Below are positions 1-6,613 of a stretch of DNA of 64,000 nt, piece after piece. The notes below the pieces were generated by a model. That model saw only the letters and a list, made by a program, of their open reading frames with translations, was not told where the DNA came from and made no database searches. Numbering within the stretch: position 1 is the stretch's first letter; every line of letters begins with the position of its first letter. Source of the stretch: Streptomyces bungoensis (lineage in GTDB: Bacteria; Actinomycetota; Actinomycetes; Streptomycetales; Streptomycetaceae); NCBI RefSeq assembly GCF_001514215.1, contig NZ_KQ948861.1, positions 70,010 to 134,009 of the forward strand. The letters run 5' to 3'. The translations under genes and the position numbers were made by a program.

Positions 1-359
1 TGGTGCGGCTGTTCGACGTCGTGGTGCGCACGGGCACCAACACCCTGTCCTTCGCCCGGCTCGCGGCGTTCGGCCTCACCCATGCGGCGCTCGCCGGCGT
101 GGTGTGGCGCGGCACGGCGGGCCTCGCCGCGCGCGGTCCCCTCGGGGTCGCCGGGGCCGTACTGCTGTTCACCGTCGGCACGGCCGTCTCGTTCGCCCTG
201 GAGGCCCTGGTGGCCGGGGTGCAGGCCCTGCGGCTGGAGTTCTACGAGCTGTTCTCCCGGCTCTTCGAGACGGAGGGCCGCCCGTTCCGTCCCTGGCACG
301 TTCCGCCGGCGGAGCCTGCCGACCGTGCCCGGAAGGTGGTCCCATGCTCACCTGGCTGA
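1..359 (+). CDS. ntpI: V/A-type ATPase subunit I, C-terminal end (5' end outside window)
   Basis: Only the last ~118 codons are present; the reading frame is open from the first base, and the GTG at 3 is probably internal. Subunit I (the a subunit) is the membrane stator that forms the ion half-channels against the rotor ring. Visible are hydrophobic membrane segments and the family's typical C-terminal end, with the motif LRLEFYELFSRLFETEG followed by RPFRPWHVP. The stop lies 16 nt inside the next gene (rotor subunit K), and the rest of the ATPase operon follows in the same direction. Identity is inferred from this C-terminal signature plus context. Confidence 0.85.
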   Translation, partial: VRLFDVVVRTGTNTLSFARLAAFGLTHAALAGVVWRGTAGLAARGPLGVAGAVLLFTVGTAVSFALEALVAGVQALRLEFYELFSRLFETEGRPFRPWHVPPAEPADRARKVVPCSPG

Positions 360-757
360 TCGTCCTGCCGGTCCTGGCCGCGGCGCTCGGTGCCGTGCGG
401 CTGCTGCGGCGGCACCGGGCCAGGCACGCCTTCCGCTGGCTCCTGGCGACGAACCTGGCGCTGCTGGGCGGCGCCTCGGCCGTCCTGGTCACGGCGCTCG
501 CGGGCCCGGCACAGGCGTCGGCCCGCGCGGCCACCTCGGGCGGGGCCGACGGGACGGCGCTGATCGCGGCGGCCATCGCGGTGGCCGGAGCGTCGATCGG
601 GGCCGCGATCGCGGTCGCGTACACGGGCGCGGCGGCACTGGCGGCGCTGAGCGAACGGCCGGAGCTGTTCGGCCGGGCGATGGTGATCGTCGGCCTGGCG
701 GAGGGCATCGCCGTGTACGGGCTGGTGGTCGCCATCCTGCTCATCGGGAAGGCGTGA
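344..757 (+). CDS. ntpK: V/A-type ATPase rotor subunit K (proteolipid)
   Basis: A 137-residue, very hydrophobic protein with about four membrane segments (roughly residues 3-21, 31-54, 72-102 and 110-135). This matches the duplicated-hairpin rotor subunit of V-type ATPases. The last segment carries a single buried glutamate near residue 120 (GLAEGIAVYG), the expected ion-binding carboxylate; I see no acidic residue in segment two. ATG 344 was chosen because it starts the hydrophobic N-terminus and overlaps the subunit I stop by 16 nt, consistent with coupling. Whether H+ or Na+ is carried cannot be decided from the sequence. Confidence 0.88.
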   Translation: MLTWLIVLPVLAAALGAVRLLRRHRARHAFRWLLATNLALLGGASAVLVTALAGPAQASARAATSGGADGTALIAAAIAVAGASIGAAIAVAYTGAAALAALSERPELFGRAMVIVGLAEGIAVYGLVVAILLIGKA

Positions 758-760
758 GCG

Positions 761-988
761 GTGGGCACCGTGGCCGCCATCGGCACCCGGACCGGCGTGT
801 GCGGTCTGGCCCTGGCCGGGGTCGACGTCCTCGTCGCGGAGGACCCCGACGCCGTACGCCGCGCCTGGCGGACGCTCCCGGCCACGGTCGCCCTGGTGCT
901 GCTCACCCCCGAGGCCGCCGAGGCACTCGGCGACGCCGTGACGGCGCCGGCCACCGACCGGCCGCTCACCGTGGTGCTGCCGTCATGA
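761..988 (+). CDS. V/A-type ATPase subunit F (central stalk)
   Basis: A 75-residue protein beginning at GTG 761, 3 nt after the K stop. The N-terminus VAAIGTRTGVCGLALAGVDV fits the conserved subunit F start (IG-x-x-x-x-x-GF-x-LAG-V), and the middle TVALVLLTPEAAEAL matches the family beta-alpha core. Subunit F binds the central stalk subunit D and modulates coupling. It is shorter than the usual ~100 residues but ends with a normal-looking C-terminus (PLTVVLPS), so I regard it as complete. The stop TGA overlaps an ATG (985) that opens a small bridging reading frame. Confidence 0.75.
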   Translation: MGTVAAIGTRTGVCGLALAGVDVLVAEDPDAVRRAWRTLPATVALVLLTPEAAEALGDAVTAPATDRPLTVVLPS

Positions 989-1080
989 GGGCACGCGCCC
1001 GCGCCCGAGAAGCCTGCGTCCGCGCGGCAGCCGGGGCGCCGGCCTCCGGCTGGCCGCTCACCGGGGTGATGTGCCGATGA
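985..1080 (+). CDS. 31-codon bridging ORF between ATPase subunits F and E
   Basis: This short Arg/Ala-rich reading frame (begins MRARARAREACVRAAAG) starts at an ATG overlapping the subunit F stop as ATGA. It ends at a TGA overlapping the subunit E ATG at 1077, again as ATGA. It resembles no family I know and is too short for domain evidence. It fills the only real gap in an otherwise gapless operon, so it may act as a ribosome-carrying link between F and E, or be a decayed N-terminal extension of E. Whether the peptide accumulates is unknown. Confidence 0.25.
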   Translation: MRARARAREACVRAAAGAPASGWPLTGVMCR

Positions 1081-1586
1081 CGACCCCCACCGACGCCCTC
1101 GACCCCGTGCGCGCCGAACTCCTGCGCACGGCGCGCGCTTCCGCCGATGCGGTGCTGGGGCGTGCGCGGGCCGATGCGCAGAAGGTGCTGGCGGAGGCGC
1201 GGGAGGCGGCCGAGGCGGTGCTCGCGCGGGCGCGGGAGCTGGGGGCGGCCGACGGGGCCGACGCGGCGGGCCGGGAGCGGACGCGGGCGGTGCAGGACGC
1301 CTGGGCGGCGGAACTGGCGGCCCGCGCCGAGGCGTACGCGGAACTGCGGGCCCGGATCCGGGAGGGGGTGCGCCGGGCGCTGGCGCGGGGTGCCGTCCCG
1401 CAGGACCGGCTCGCGGCGGCGGCGCGGGCCCTGCTGGGGCCGCAGGCGCGGGTCACGGGTGCCGCGGGGGGCGGAGTGACGGCCGAGGTTCCCGGCCGCC
1501 GGGTCGACCTGTCGGCAGACACCCTCGCCGACCGCGCCCTCAACCGGCTGGGGGCCCGGGCCGAGACGCTGTGGGGGCCGCCATGA
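1077..1586 (+). CDS. ntpE: V/A-type ATPase subunit E (peripheral stalk)
   Basis: A 169-residue protein from ATG 1077 (GTG 1071, two codons upstream, is an alternative). Residues ~12-110 are a long Ala/Glu/Arg-rich helix typical of the peripheral-stalk coiled coil; the C-terminal ~50 residues form the globular head that contacts the A3B3 hexamer. No strong Shine-Dalgarno precedes it, so translation probably depends on coupling to the ORF ending at 1080. Its 3' end (from ~1449) is the parent of a 161-bp tandem duplication that continues into the space before subunit A. Stop TGA overlaps the ATG of the first mini-copy. Confidence 0.78.
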   Translation: MTTPTDALDPVRAELLRTARASADAVLGRARADAQKVLAEAREAAEAVLARARELGAADGADAAGRERTRAVQDAWAAELAARAEAYAELRARIREGVRRALARGAVPQDRLAAAARALLGPQARVTGAAGGGVTAEVPGRRVDLSADTLADRALNRLGARAETLWGPP

Positions 1587-1747
1587 ACTCCATGGAGGGA
1601 TCCCGGGCCCGGATCACGGGTGCCGCGAGGGGCAGAGTGACGGCCGACGTACCCGGCCACCGGCGCGGCCTGTCGGCAGACACCCTCGCCGACCGCGCCC
1701 TCAACCGGCTCGGCGCGCGAGCCGAGACGCTGTGGGGGCCGCCATGA
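1583..1747 (+). pseudogene. Truncated duplicate of ntpE C-terminus, mini-ORF 1 (54 aa)
   Basis: Starts at ATG 1583, which overlaps the subunit E stop (ATGA), and ends at TGA 1745-1747, which overlaps the next ATG. The peptide starts MNSMEGSRARITGAARG and ends LGARAETLWGPP, repeating the last ~45 residues of subunit E with several substitutions. It lacks the coiled-coil part and so could not be a full stator. It may be translated by coupling and compete with E for the catalytic head, or serve only to pass ribosomes to subunit A. Both are inference. Confidence 0.7.
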
Positions 1748-1908
1748 ACTCCATGGAGGGATCCCGGACGCGGATCACGGGTGCCGCGGGGGGCAGGGTG
1801 ACGGCCGACGTACCCGGCCACCGGCGCGGCCTGTCGGCAGACACCCTCGCCGACCGCGCCCTCAACCGGCTCGGCGCGCGAGCCGAGACGCTGTGGGGGC
1901 CGCCATGA
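1744..1908 (+). pseudogene. Truncated duplicate of ntpE C-terminus, mini-ORF 2 (54 aa)
   Basis: A second copy of the mini-ORF, starting at ATG 1744 (overlapping the previous TGA) and ending at TGA 1906-1908, which overlaps the subunit A start ATG 1905. It begins MNSMEGSRTRITGAAGG and has the same C-terminus as mini-ORF 1 and subunit E. It is nearly identical to mini-ORF 1, so the second duplication is recent or the copies are homogenised. With mini-ORF 1 it makes a four-step ladder of ATGA couplings from E to A. Confidence 0.7.
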
Positions 1909-3911
1909 ACTCCCCCGGGGGCGGCCCCGTACCGGCGGGCGAGGCCCGCGTGCTGCGGGTCGCCGGGCCCCTCGTCGAGATCGACTGCCCGTCCCCCGTG
2001 GCGATGCACGACCTGGTCGTGCTCGGCGCCGGCCGGCTGCCAGGCGAGGTGGTCGCCATCCGCGGCGACACGGTCACCGTGCAGGCGTACGAGTACACCG
2101 GCGGACTGGCCCCCGGGCACACCGCGGAGCCGCAGCACGGGCCGCTGTCGGTGCGGCTGGCCCCGGATCTGCTCGGCGGTGTCTTCGACGGGCTGTTGCG
2201 CCCTCTGGACGCGGCGGGCGACCTGCTCGTCACCACCGGTCCGGGCGCCGCACCCCTACGGGCAGCTGAGGGCGCGCAGGTCGCGGCCGGAGCGGTCGGC
2301 GGCGACACCGGGACGGGCACCGCGCCCCCGGACCGCACCCGGCCGTCCACGCCACGGGTGCCCGAAGGCGCGCAGGTCGCGGCCGAAGCGGTCGGCGGCG
2401 ACACCGGGACGGGCACCGCGCCCGGAGACCGCACCCGGCCGTCCACGCCACGGGTGCCCGAAGGCGCGCAGGTCGCGGCCGGAGCGGTCGGCGGCGACAC
2501 CGGGACGGGCACCGCGCACCCGGACCGCACCTGGCCGTTCACCCCGCGGGTGGCCGAGGGCGCGCGGGTCGCGGCCGGGGCTGTCCTCGGCGAAGTCGGG
2601 GCGGGTGTGGGGCTGCGGCTCCTGGTGCCCCCCGATCTCTCCGGCGAGGTGACCCGGATCGTGGACGCCGGCGCGTATCCGGTGGACGCCGTGCTCGCCG
2701 TGGTGGGCGGTCGCGAGGTGCGGATGGCGCAGTCCTGGCCGGTGCGCAGGCCGCGCCCGGTCGCCCGGCGGCTGACGGCGGACGTGCCGCTGACCACCGG
2801 GCAGCGCGCCGTGGACCTGCTCTTCCCGGTGGCCCGCGGCAGCACGGTCGCGGTGCCGGGCGGCTTCGGCACCGGCAAGACGATGCTGCTGCAGCAGATC
2901 GCCAAGTGGTGCGACGCCGACGTGATCGTCTACGTCGGCTGCGGCGAGCGCGGCAACGAGATGGCGGACGTCATCGAGGAGCTGGCCGAGCTGACCGATC
3001 CGCGCACCGGGGGCCGGCTGGCGGAACGGACCGTGACGATCGCGAACACCTCCAACATGCCGATGATGGCGCGGGAGGCGAGCGTGCACACGGGCGCGAC
3101 GGTCGCCGAGTACTTCCGCGACATGGGGCTCGACGTGGTGCTGATCGCCGACTCGACCTCCCGCTGGGCGGAGGCGCTGCGCGAGTTCGCCTCGCGGATG
3201 GGCGAACTCCCCGCCGAGGAGGGCTATCCGGCGGGGCTCGCCTCGCAGCTGGCCGCCTTCTACGAGCGGGCCGCCGCCGTCCGCACGCTCGGCGGGGCGA
3301 CCGGTTCCGTCACCGTGATCGGTGCCGTGTCCCCGCCGGGCGGCGACCGCACCGAGCCGGTCACCGCGCACACCGAGCGGTTCGTGCGGTGCCTGTGGAG
3401 CCTGGACCGCGACCTGGCCTACGCGCGGCACTATCCGGCGGTGTCCTGGGCGGACTCCTTCTCCCGCGACGCCGCCGCGCTGGCGGCCGCGCACGCGCGC
3501 GGCGGTGACGCCGAGTGGGCCGAGCGGCGCGGGCGGGTGGCGCGGCTGCTCGCCGAGGCGGACCGGCTCGCCGACCTGGTGGAGCTGGTCGGCGTCACGG
3601 CGCTGCCGCCGCGCGAGCGGATCAGCGTGCTCGGGGGACGGCTGCTGCGCGAGGCGCTGATCCAGCAGAGCGCGCTGTCGCCGGCGGACGCCTACAGCGC
3701 CCCGGGGAAGACGGCGGCCCTCGTGGAGTCCGTACTGGCGGTCGTCGACCGCTGCGGGGAGCTGGTCGACTCCGGCGCCCGGCCGGAGGACGTGGAGGCG
3801 GTCGACTTCACGCCGCTGCTCCGGGCGCGCGAGACGGCCGGCCCGGACGAGACCGCTCCGGTGGCGGCGGCCAGGGACGCCGTGCTGGGCCGGCTGGAGG
3901 GGCCGGCGTGA
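1905..3911 (+). CDS. ntpA: V/A-type ATPase catalytic subunit A
   Basis: 668 residues from ATG 1905, which overlaps the upstream TGA; GTG 1893 would add four residues but breaks the ATGA pattern. Visible landmarks are the N-terminal beta barrel, a family-specific bulge region, the P-loop GGFGTGKT near residue 323, the GERGNEMADV motif, and a substrate-side segment containing DSTSRWAEALREF. It hydrolyses or synthesises ATP as part of A3B3. It is ~80-90 residues longer than usual; the excess is explained by a 32-residue in-frame repeat in the bulge region (2268-2580). Stop overlaps the GTG start of subunit B (GTGA). Confidence 0.93.
   Translation: MNSPGGGPVPAGEARVLRVAGPLVEIDCPSPVAMHDLVVLGAGRLPGEVVAIRGDTVTVQAYEYTGGLAPGHTAEPQHGPLSVRLAPDLLGGVFDGLLRPLDAAGDLLVTTGPGAAPLRAAEGAQVAAGAVGGDTGTGTAPPDRTRPSTPRVPEGAQVAAEAVGGDTGTGTAPGDRTRPSTPRVPEGAQVAAGAVGGDTGTGTAHPDRTWPFTPRVAEGARVAAGAVLGEVGAGVGLRLLVPPDLSGEVTRIVDAGAYPVDAVLAVVGGREVRMAQSWPVRRPRPVARRLTADVPLTTGQRAVDLLFPVARGSTVAVPGGFGTGKTMLLQQIAKWCDADVIVYVGCGERGNEMADVIEELAELTDPRTGGRLAERTVTIANTSNMPMMAREASVHTGATVAEYFRDMGLDVVLIADSTSRWAEALREFASRMGELPAEEGYPAGLASQLAAFYERAAAVRTLGGATGSVTVIGAVSPPGGDRTEPVTAHTERFVRCLWSLDRDLAYARHYPAVSWADSFSRDAAALAAAHARGGDAEWAERRGRVARLLAEADRLADLVELVGVTALPPRERISVLGGRLLREALIQQSALSPADAYSAPGKTAALVESVLAVVDRCGELVDSGARPEDVEAVDFTPLLRARETAGPDETAPVAAARDAVLGRLEGPA
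2268..2580 (+). repeat. 96-bp in-frame tandem repeat inside ntpA (3 copies plus ancestral unit)
   Basis: The string GA(A/G)GGCGCGC(A/G)GGTCGCGGCC recurs at 2268, 2364, 2460 and 2556, always 96 bp apart, encoding about 32 residues each time (EGAQVAAGAVGGDTGTGTA then PDRTRPSTPRVP). The fourth copy merges into the family-conserved W-F-x-P / G-x-x-V-x-x-G segment (WPFTPRVAEGARVAAGAVLG), so the first three copies are duplications of that conserved stretch with a Thr/Gly-rich insert. It lies in the outward-facing bulge of subunit A, where extra length is likely tolerated. Confidence 0.93.
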
Positions 3912-5302
3912 GCGGGCCCGCGGACATCGAGTACACGGGCGTACGGGAACTGCGCGGCCCCCTCGTCGTGGTCGAGGGCGTGAGCGGGGTCGGCTGGGAC
4001 GAGTTCGCCACGATCGGCCTGGACTCGGGAGAGCGCCGGCACGGGCTGGTGCTGGAGGTCGACCGGGATCTGGCGGTGGTGCAGGTGCTGGAGGACACGG
4101 CCGGGATGGACCGGTCCGGCACCCGCGTCGCCTTCTCGGGCTCCCCGCTCAGGATCCCCGTGGGCCCCGGATGGCTGGGGCGGGTGTGCGACGGGCGGGG
4201 CGAGCCCGCCGACGGCGGGCCGCCCGTACTGGGCGGGGCCTTCGCGGCGGTCGGCGGCGCGCCGGTCAACCCGGTGCACCGGGAGCCGCCGACCGAGCCG
4301 GTGCTCACCGGTGTGGGCGCGGTGGACGTGCTCACGACGCTGGTGCGGGGACAGAAGCTGCCGGTGTTCTCGGCGGCCGGGCTGCCGCACCTGGAGCTGG
4401 CCGTGCAGATCGCGGCCCAGGCGACGTGCGGCGGGGAGCCGTTCGCGGTGGTGTTCGCCGGGATGGGGCTCACGCACGCCGACGCGGCGTTCGTCCGGGA
4501 CGGGCTGGCCGAGCGCTCGGCGGCGCGGGACCTGGTGCTGTTCCTCAACACCGCCGACGACCCGGTCATCGAGCGGCTGCTCACCCCCCGCCTGGCGCTG
4601 ACGGTGGCCGAGGACCTGGCGTTCACGCGGGGCCGTCACGTGCTGGTGGTGATGACCGACATGACGGCCTACTCGGAGGCCCTGCGCGAGGTGTCCGCCG
4701 CACGCGGTGAGATCCCGGCCCGCCGCGCCTACCCCGGCTACCTCTACAGCGACCTCGCCTCCCTGTACGAGCGCTGCGGCCGGATCCGGGGGCGGCCCGG
4801 CTCGGTGACGGTGCTGCCGGTGCTGACGATGCCGGCGGGTGACATCACGCACCCGGTGCCGGACCTCACCGGCTACATCACGGAGGGCCAGATCGTGCTG
4901 TCCGCTGAGGCGTACGGGGCGGGGACGTACCCGCCGGTCGATCCGCTGGCCTCGCTGTCGCGTCTGATGCGCAAGGGGACCGGGGCGGGGCGCACCCGCG
5001 CGGACCATCCGGCGGTCGCCGCGCAGCTGATCGCCGCACTGGCCCGCTCCCGGCAGGTACGGGAACTGGCCGACCTGATCGGACGGCAGGCGCTCAGCCC
5101 GACCGATCTGGGCCACCTCGACCTGGAGGACGCGTTCCGCGCCCGGTTCCTCGCCCAGGACACGCGGGAGAACCGGCCGCTGGAGGAGGCGCTGGACCGG
5201 GCCTGGGAGGTACTGCTCACCCTGCCGGACAGCCAGCTCGGCATGCTCCCCGCCGACCTGCTCGCCGCCCACCGCCACCCCCGCGGGGAGGCACCGCCAT
5301 GA
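3908..5302 (+). CDS. ntpB: V/A-type ATPase non-catalytic subunit B
   Basis: 464 residues from GTG 3908, overlapping the subunit A stop. Family landmarks are the N-terminal barrel, LGRVCDGRGEPADG, the GQKLPVFSAAGLPH segment that replaces the catalytic P-loop, and the conserved AYPGYLYSDLASLYER / RPGSVTVLPVLTMP region. It alternates with subunit A in the hexamer and binds nucleotide without hydrolysis. Length is normal. The stop overlaps the ATG of subunit D. Confidence 0.93.
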   Translation: MSGPADIEYTGVRELRGPLVVVEGVSGVGWDEFATIGLDSGERRHGLVLEVDRDLAVVQVLEDTAGMDRSGTRVAFSGSPLRIPVGPGWLGRVCDGRGEPADGGPPVLGGAFAAVGGAPVNPVHREPPTEPVLTGVGAVDVLTTLVRGQKLPVFSAAGLPHLELAVQIAAQATCGGEPFAVVFAGMGLTHADAAFVRDGLAERSAARDLVLFLNTADDPVIERLLTPRLALTVAEDLAFTRGRHVLVVMTDMTAYSEALREVSAARGEIPARRAYPGYLYSDLASLYERCGRIRGRPGSVTVLPVLTMPAGDITHPVPDLTGYITEGQIVLSAEAYGAGTYPPVDPLASLSRLMRKGTGAGRTRADHPAVAAQLIAALARSRQVRELADLIGRQALSPTDLGHLDLEDAFRARFLAQDTRENRPLEEALDRAWEVLLTLPDSQLGMLPADLLAAHRHPRGEAPP

Positions 5303-5919
5303 CCGGGCGAGGACACCGGGTACCACCGGGCCGGGCCGGACGGCTCAAGCTGCGCCGCTCTCTCGGCACCGCGCTGCGCGGCGCGGACCTGCTGGAACGC
5401 AAGTTGCGGCTGCTGCTGGACCACGAGCGCGCGGCGCGCGGGGCGGCGCGGGAAGCGGGCCGGGTGTGGCGCGAGCGGCTGGCCGAGGCGGACGGCTGGC
5501 TGGTGCGCGGGGTGCTGCTGGGCGGCGAGCGGGCGCTGGCCGAGGCGGTGCCCGCGGAGGGAGCGCGTGTCGACGTACGGTGGGGCGCGCTGATGGGTGT
5601 GCGCCATCCGGCGGCCGTGGAGTGGGCCGGTCCGGTGCGCTCCGCGGCCGAGACGACTCCGCCCAACACCGCGCTCGCGCACGCGGAGACGGCCTACCGC
5701 GCCGCGGTCCGCGCCGCCGCCGAGCACGCCGTCCGGCAGGCGGCGGCCGACCTGCTCGCCGCCGAGGCCGAGCGGACGCGACAGCGGGTCCGCGCCCTGC
5801 GCCGGCACTGGATCCCCCGGCTGCGCGGTGAACTCGCCGCGGTGGAACTGGGGCTGGAGGAGGCCGAGCAGGAGGAGGCGGTACGGCGCCGCTGGGCCGC
5901 CTCGCACGGCTCCCGGTGA
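5299..5919 (+). CDS. ntpD: V/A-type ATPase subunit D (rotor shaft)
   Basis: 206 residues, start ATG 5299 overlapping the subunit B stop. Long charged helices at both ends (residues ~12-60 and ~140-200) surround a short middle, as expected for the antiparallel coiled coil that turns inside A3B3. The N-terminal P-G-R-x-x-R-L-K-L-R-R-S-L motif is typical. It is the last gene of the ATPase operon; subunits C and G are not seen in the window and may lie upstream. A hairpin follows. Confidence 0.85.
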   Translation: MTGRGHRVPPGRAGRLKLRRSLGTALRGADLLERKLRLLLDHERAARGAAREAGRVWRERLAEADGWLVRGVLLGGERALAEAVPAEGARVDVRWGALMGVRHPAAVEWAGPVRSAAETTPPNTALAHAETAYRAAVRAAAEHAVRQAAADLLAAEAERTRQRVRALRRHWIPRLRGELAAVELGLEEAEQEEAVRRRWAASHGSR

Positions 5920-5932
5920 GGACACGGCGGTG

Positions 5933-5957
5933 CGGCGGGCCCCCGCGGGGCCCGCCG
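5933..5957. terminator. Hairpin between convergent ntpD and hsp20
   Basis: A perfect 11-bp GC-rich stem (5933-5943 with 5947-5957) and 3-nt loop lie 14 nt after the ntpD stop and 16 nt after the hsp20 stop. No U-tract follows on either strand, which is usual for streptomycete terminators. It probably serves both genes. Confidence 0.6.
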
Positions 5958-5973
5958 GAACCGTCGTCCGCCG

Positions 5974-6396
5974 TCAGCTTCCGTGCTGGATCTCGATGTG
6001 CTTGGCTTCCGCCTTCTCGGCGCCCAGGCCCACGCTGACGGTGAGCATGCCGTCGGTGTAGTCGGCCTTGACGTCGTTCTCGTCGGCGCCGGGCGGCAGC
6101 GTCACGCTGCGGCTCATCGCGCCGTACCGGATCTCGCTGTGGTTCTTGCTGATGTCCTTCTCGGTGCGTTCGGCCTGGACCGTCAGCACCCCCTCGCTGA
6201 GGAACACGTCGATGTCGTCGGGGGTCATGCCCGGAAGCTCGGCCCGTACGACATAGCGGCCGCCCTCCGTGTAGTCCTCGATGCGGACCGTGTACAGGTC
6301 GCCCATGGTGGGCATCCCGAACCGGGTCGGAAGGCTCTCGAACCAGTCCGGCATGTCCGGGAACGTGAACTTCTGCCTGCGTGCCAGCGTGGCCAT
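5974..6396 (-). CDS. Hsp20/alpha-crystallin small heat-shock protein
   Basis: 140 residues from ATG 6396, preceded by a strong GAGGAGG Shine-Dalgarno. The alpha-crystallin core spans about residues 40-130 (VRIEDYTEGGRYVVRAELPG at its start and GMLTVSVGL near its end), with a short N-terminal arm MATLARRQKFTFPDMPDW. It is an ATP-independent holdase in the cytoplasm. It is divergent from pncB with a 217-bp promoter region holding a DosR-box-like palindrome. Its mycobacterial relative HspX is the hallmark DosR target; that this gene is its functional counterpart is inference. Confidence 0.92.
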   Translation of the reverse strand: MATLARRQKFTFPDMPDWFESLPTRFGMPTMGDLYTVRIEDYTEGGRYVVRAELPGMTPDDIDVFLSEGVLTVQAERTEKDISKNHSEIRYGAMSRSVTLPPGADENDVKADYTDGMLTVSVGLGAEKAEAKHIEIQHGS

Positions 6397-6487
6397 CGCG
6401 GTACCTCCTCGCTGCGGGCGTGGCTGGGACATCTCCAGTGCAGCGCGCGCGACCGCGCGCCGCGTAGGCCGAACAGCCCATGCCGGG

Positions 6488-6501
6488 GTGCCCGAGGTCC
6501 C
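6488..6501 (-). promoter_or_regulatory. DosR/OsdR-box-like site in hsp20-pncB intergenic region
   Basis: Read on the minus strand the site is GGGACCTCGGGCAC, matching 9 of the 11 fixed positions of the mycobacterial DosR consensus GGGACTTNNGNCCC. It lies 92 nt upstream of the hsp20 start and 113 nt upstream of pncB, a reasonable activator position for either. In so GC-rich a genome, chance matches are common. Confidence 0.35.
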
Positions 6502-6613
6502 TTTCTTCCCCATACCTCTCCGCGCGCGCGAGCGGCCTCTCTCCGCGCGCGCGGACGGGCCCGTCGCGATCAGACTGGTGAGGACGGCACGACGACACCC
6601 GGCGGCGATCACC

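Larger units (their letters stand above)
1449..1909 (+). repeat. 161-bp tandem repeat, three copies of the ntpE 3' end
   Basis: Three head-to-tail copies are anchored at CGG(G/A)TCACGGG motifs at 1449, 1610 and 1771 and at ATGAACTCC motifs at 1583, 1744 and 1905, so the period is exactly 161 bp both times. Copy 1 is the 3' end of subunit E; copies 2 and 3 are more similar to each other than to copy 1. Because 161 is not a multiple of three, copies cannot extend the E reading frame. Instead each restarts at its own ATG overlapping the previous stop. Confidence 0.95.
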
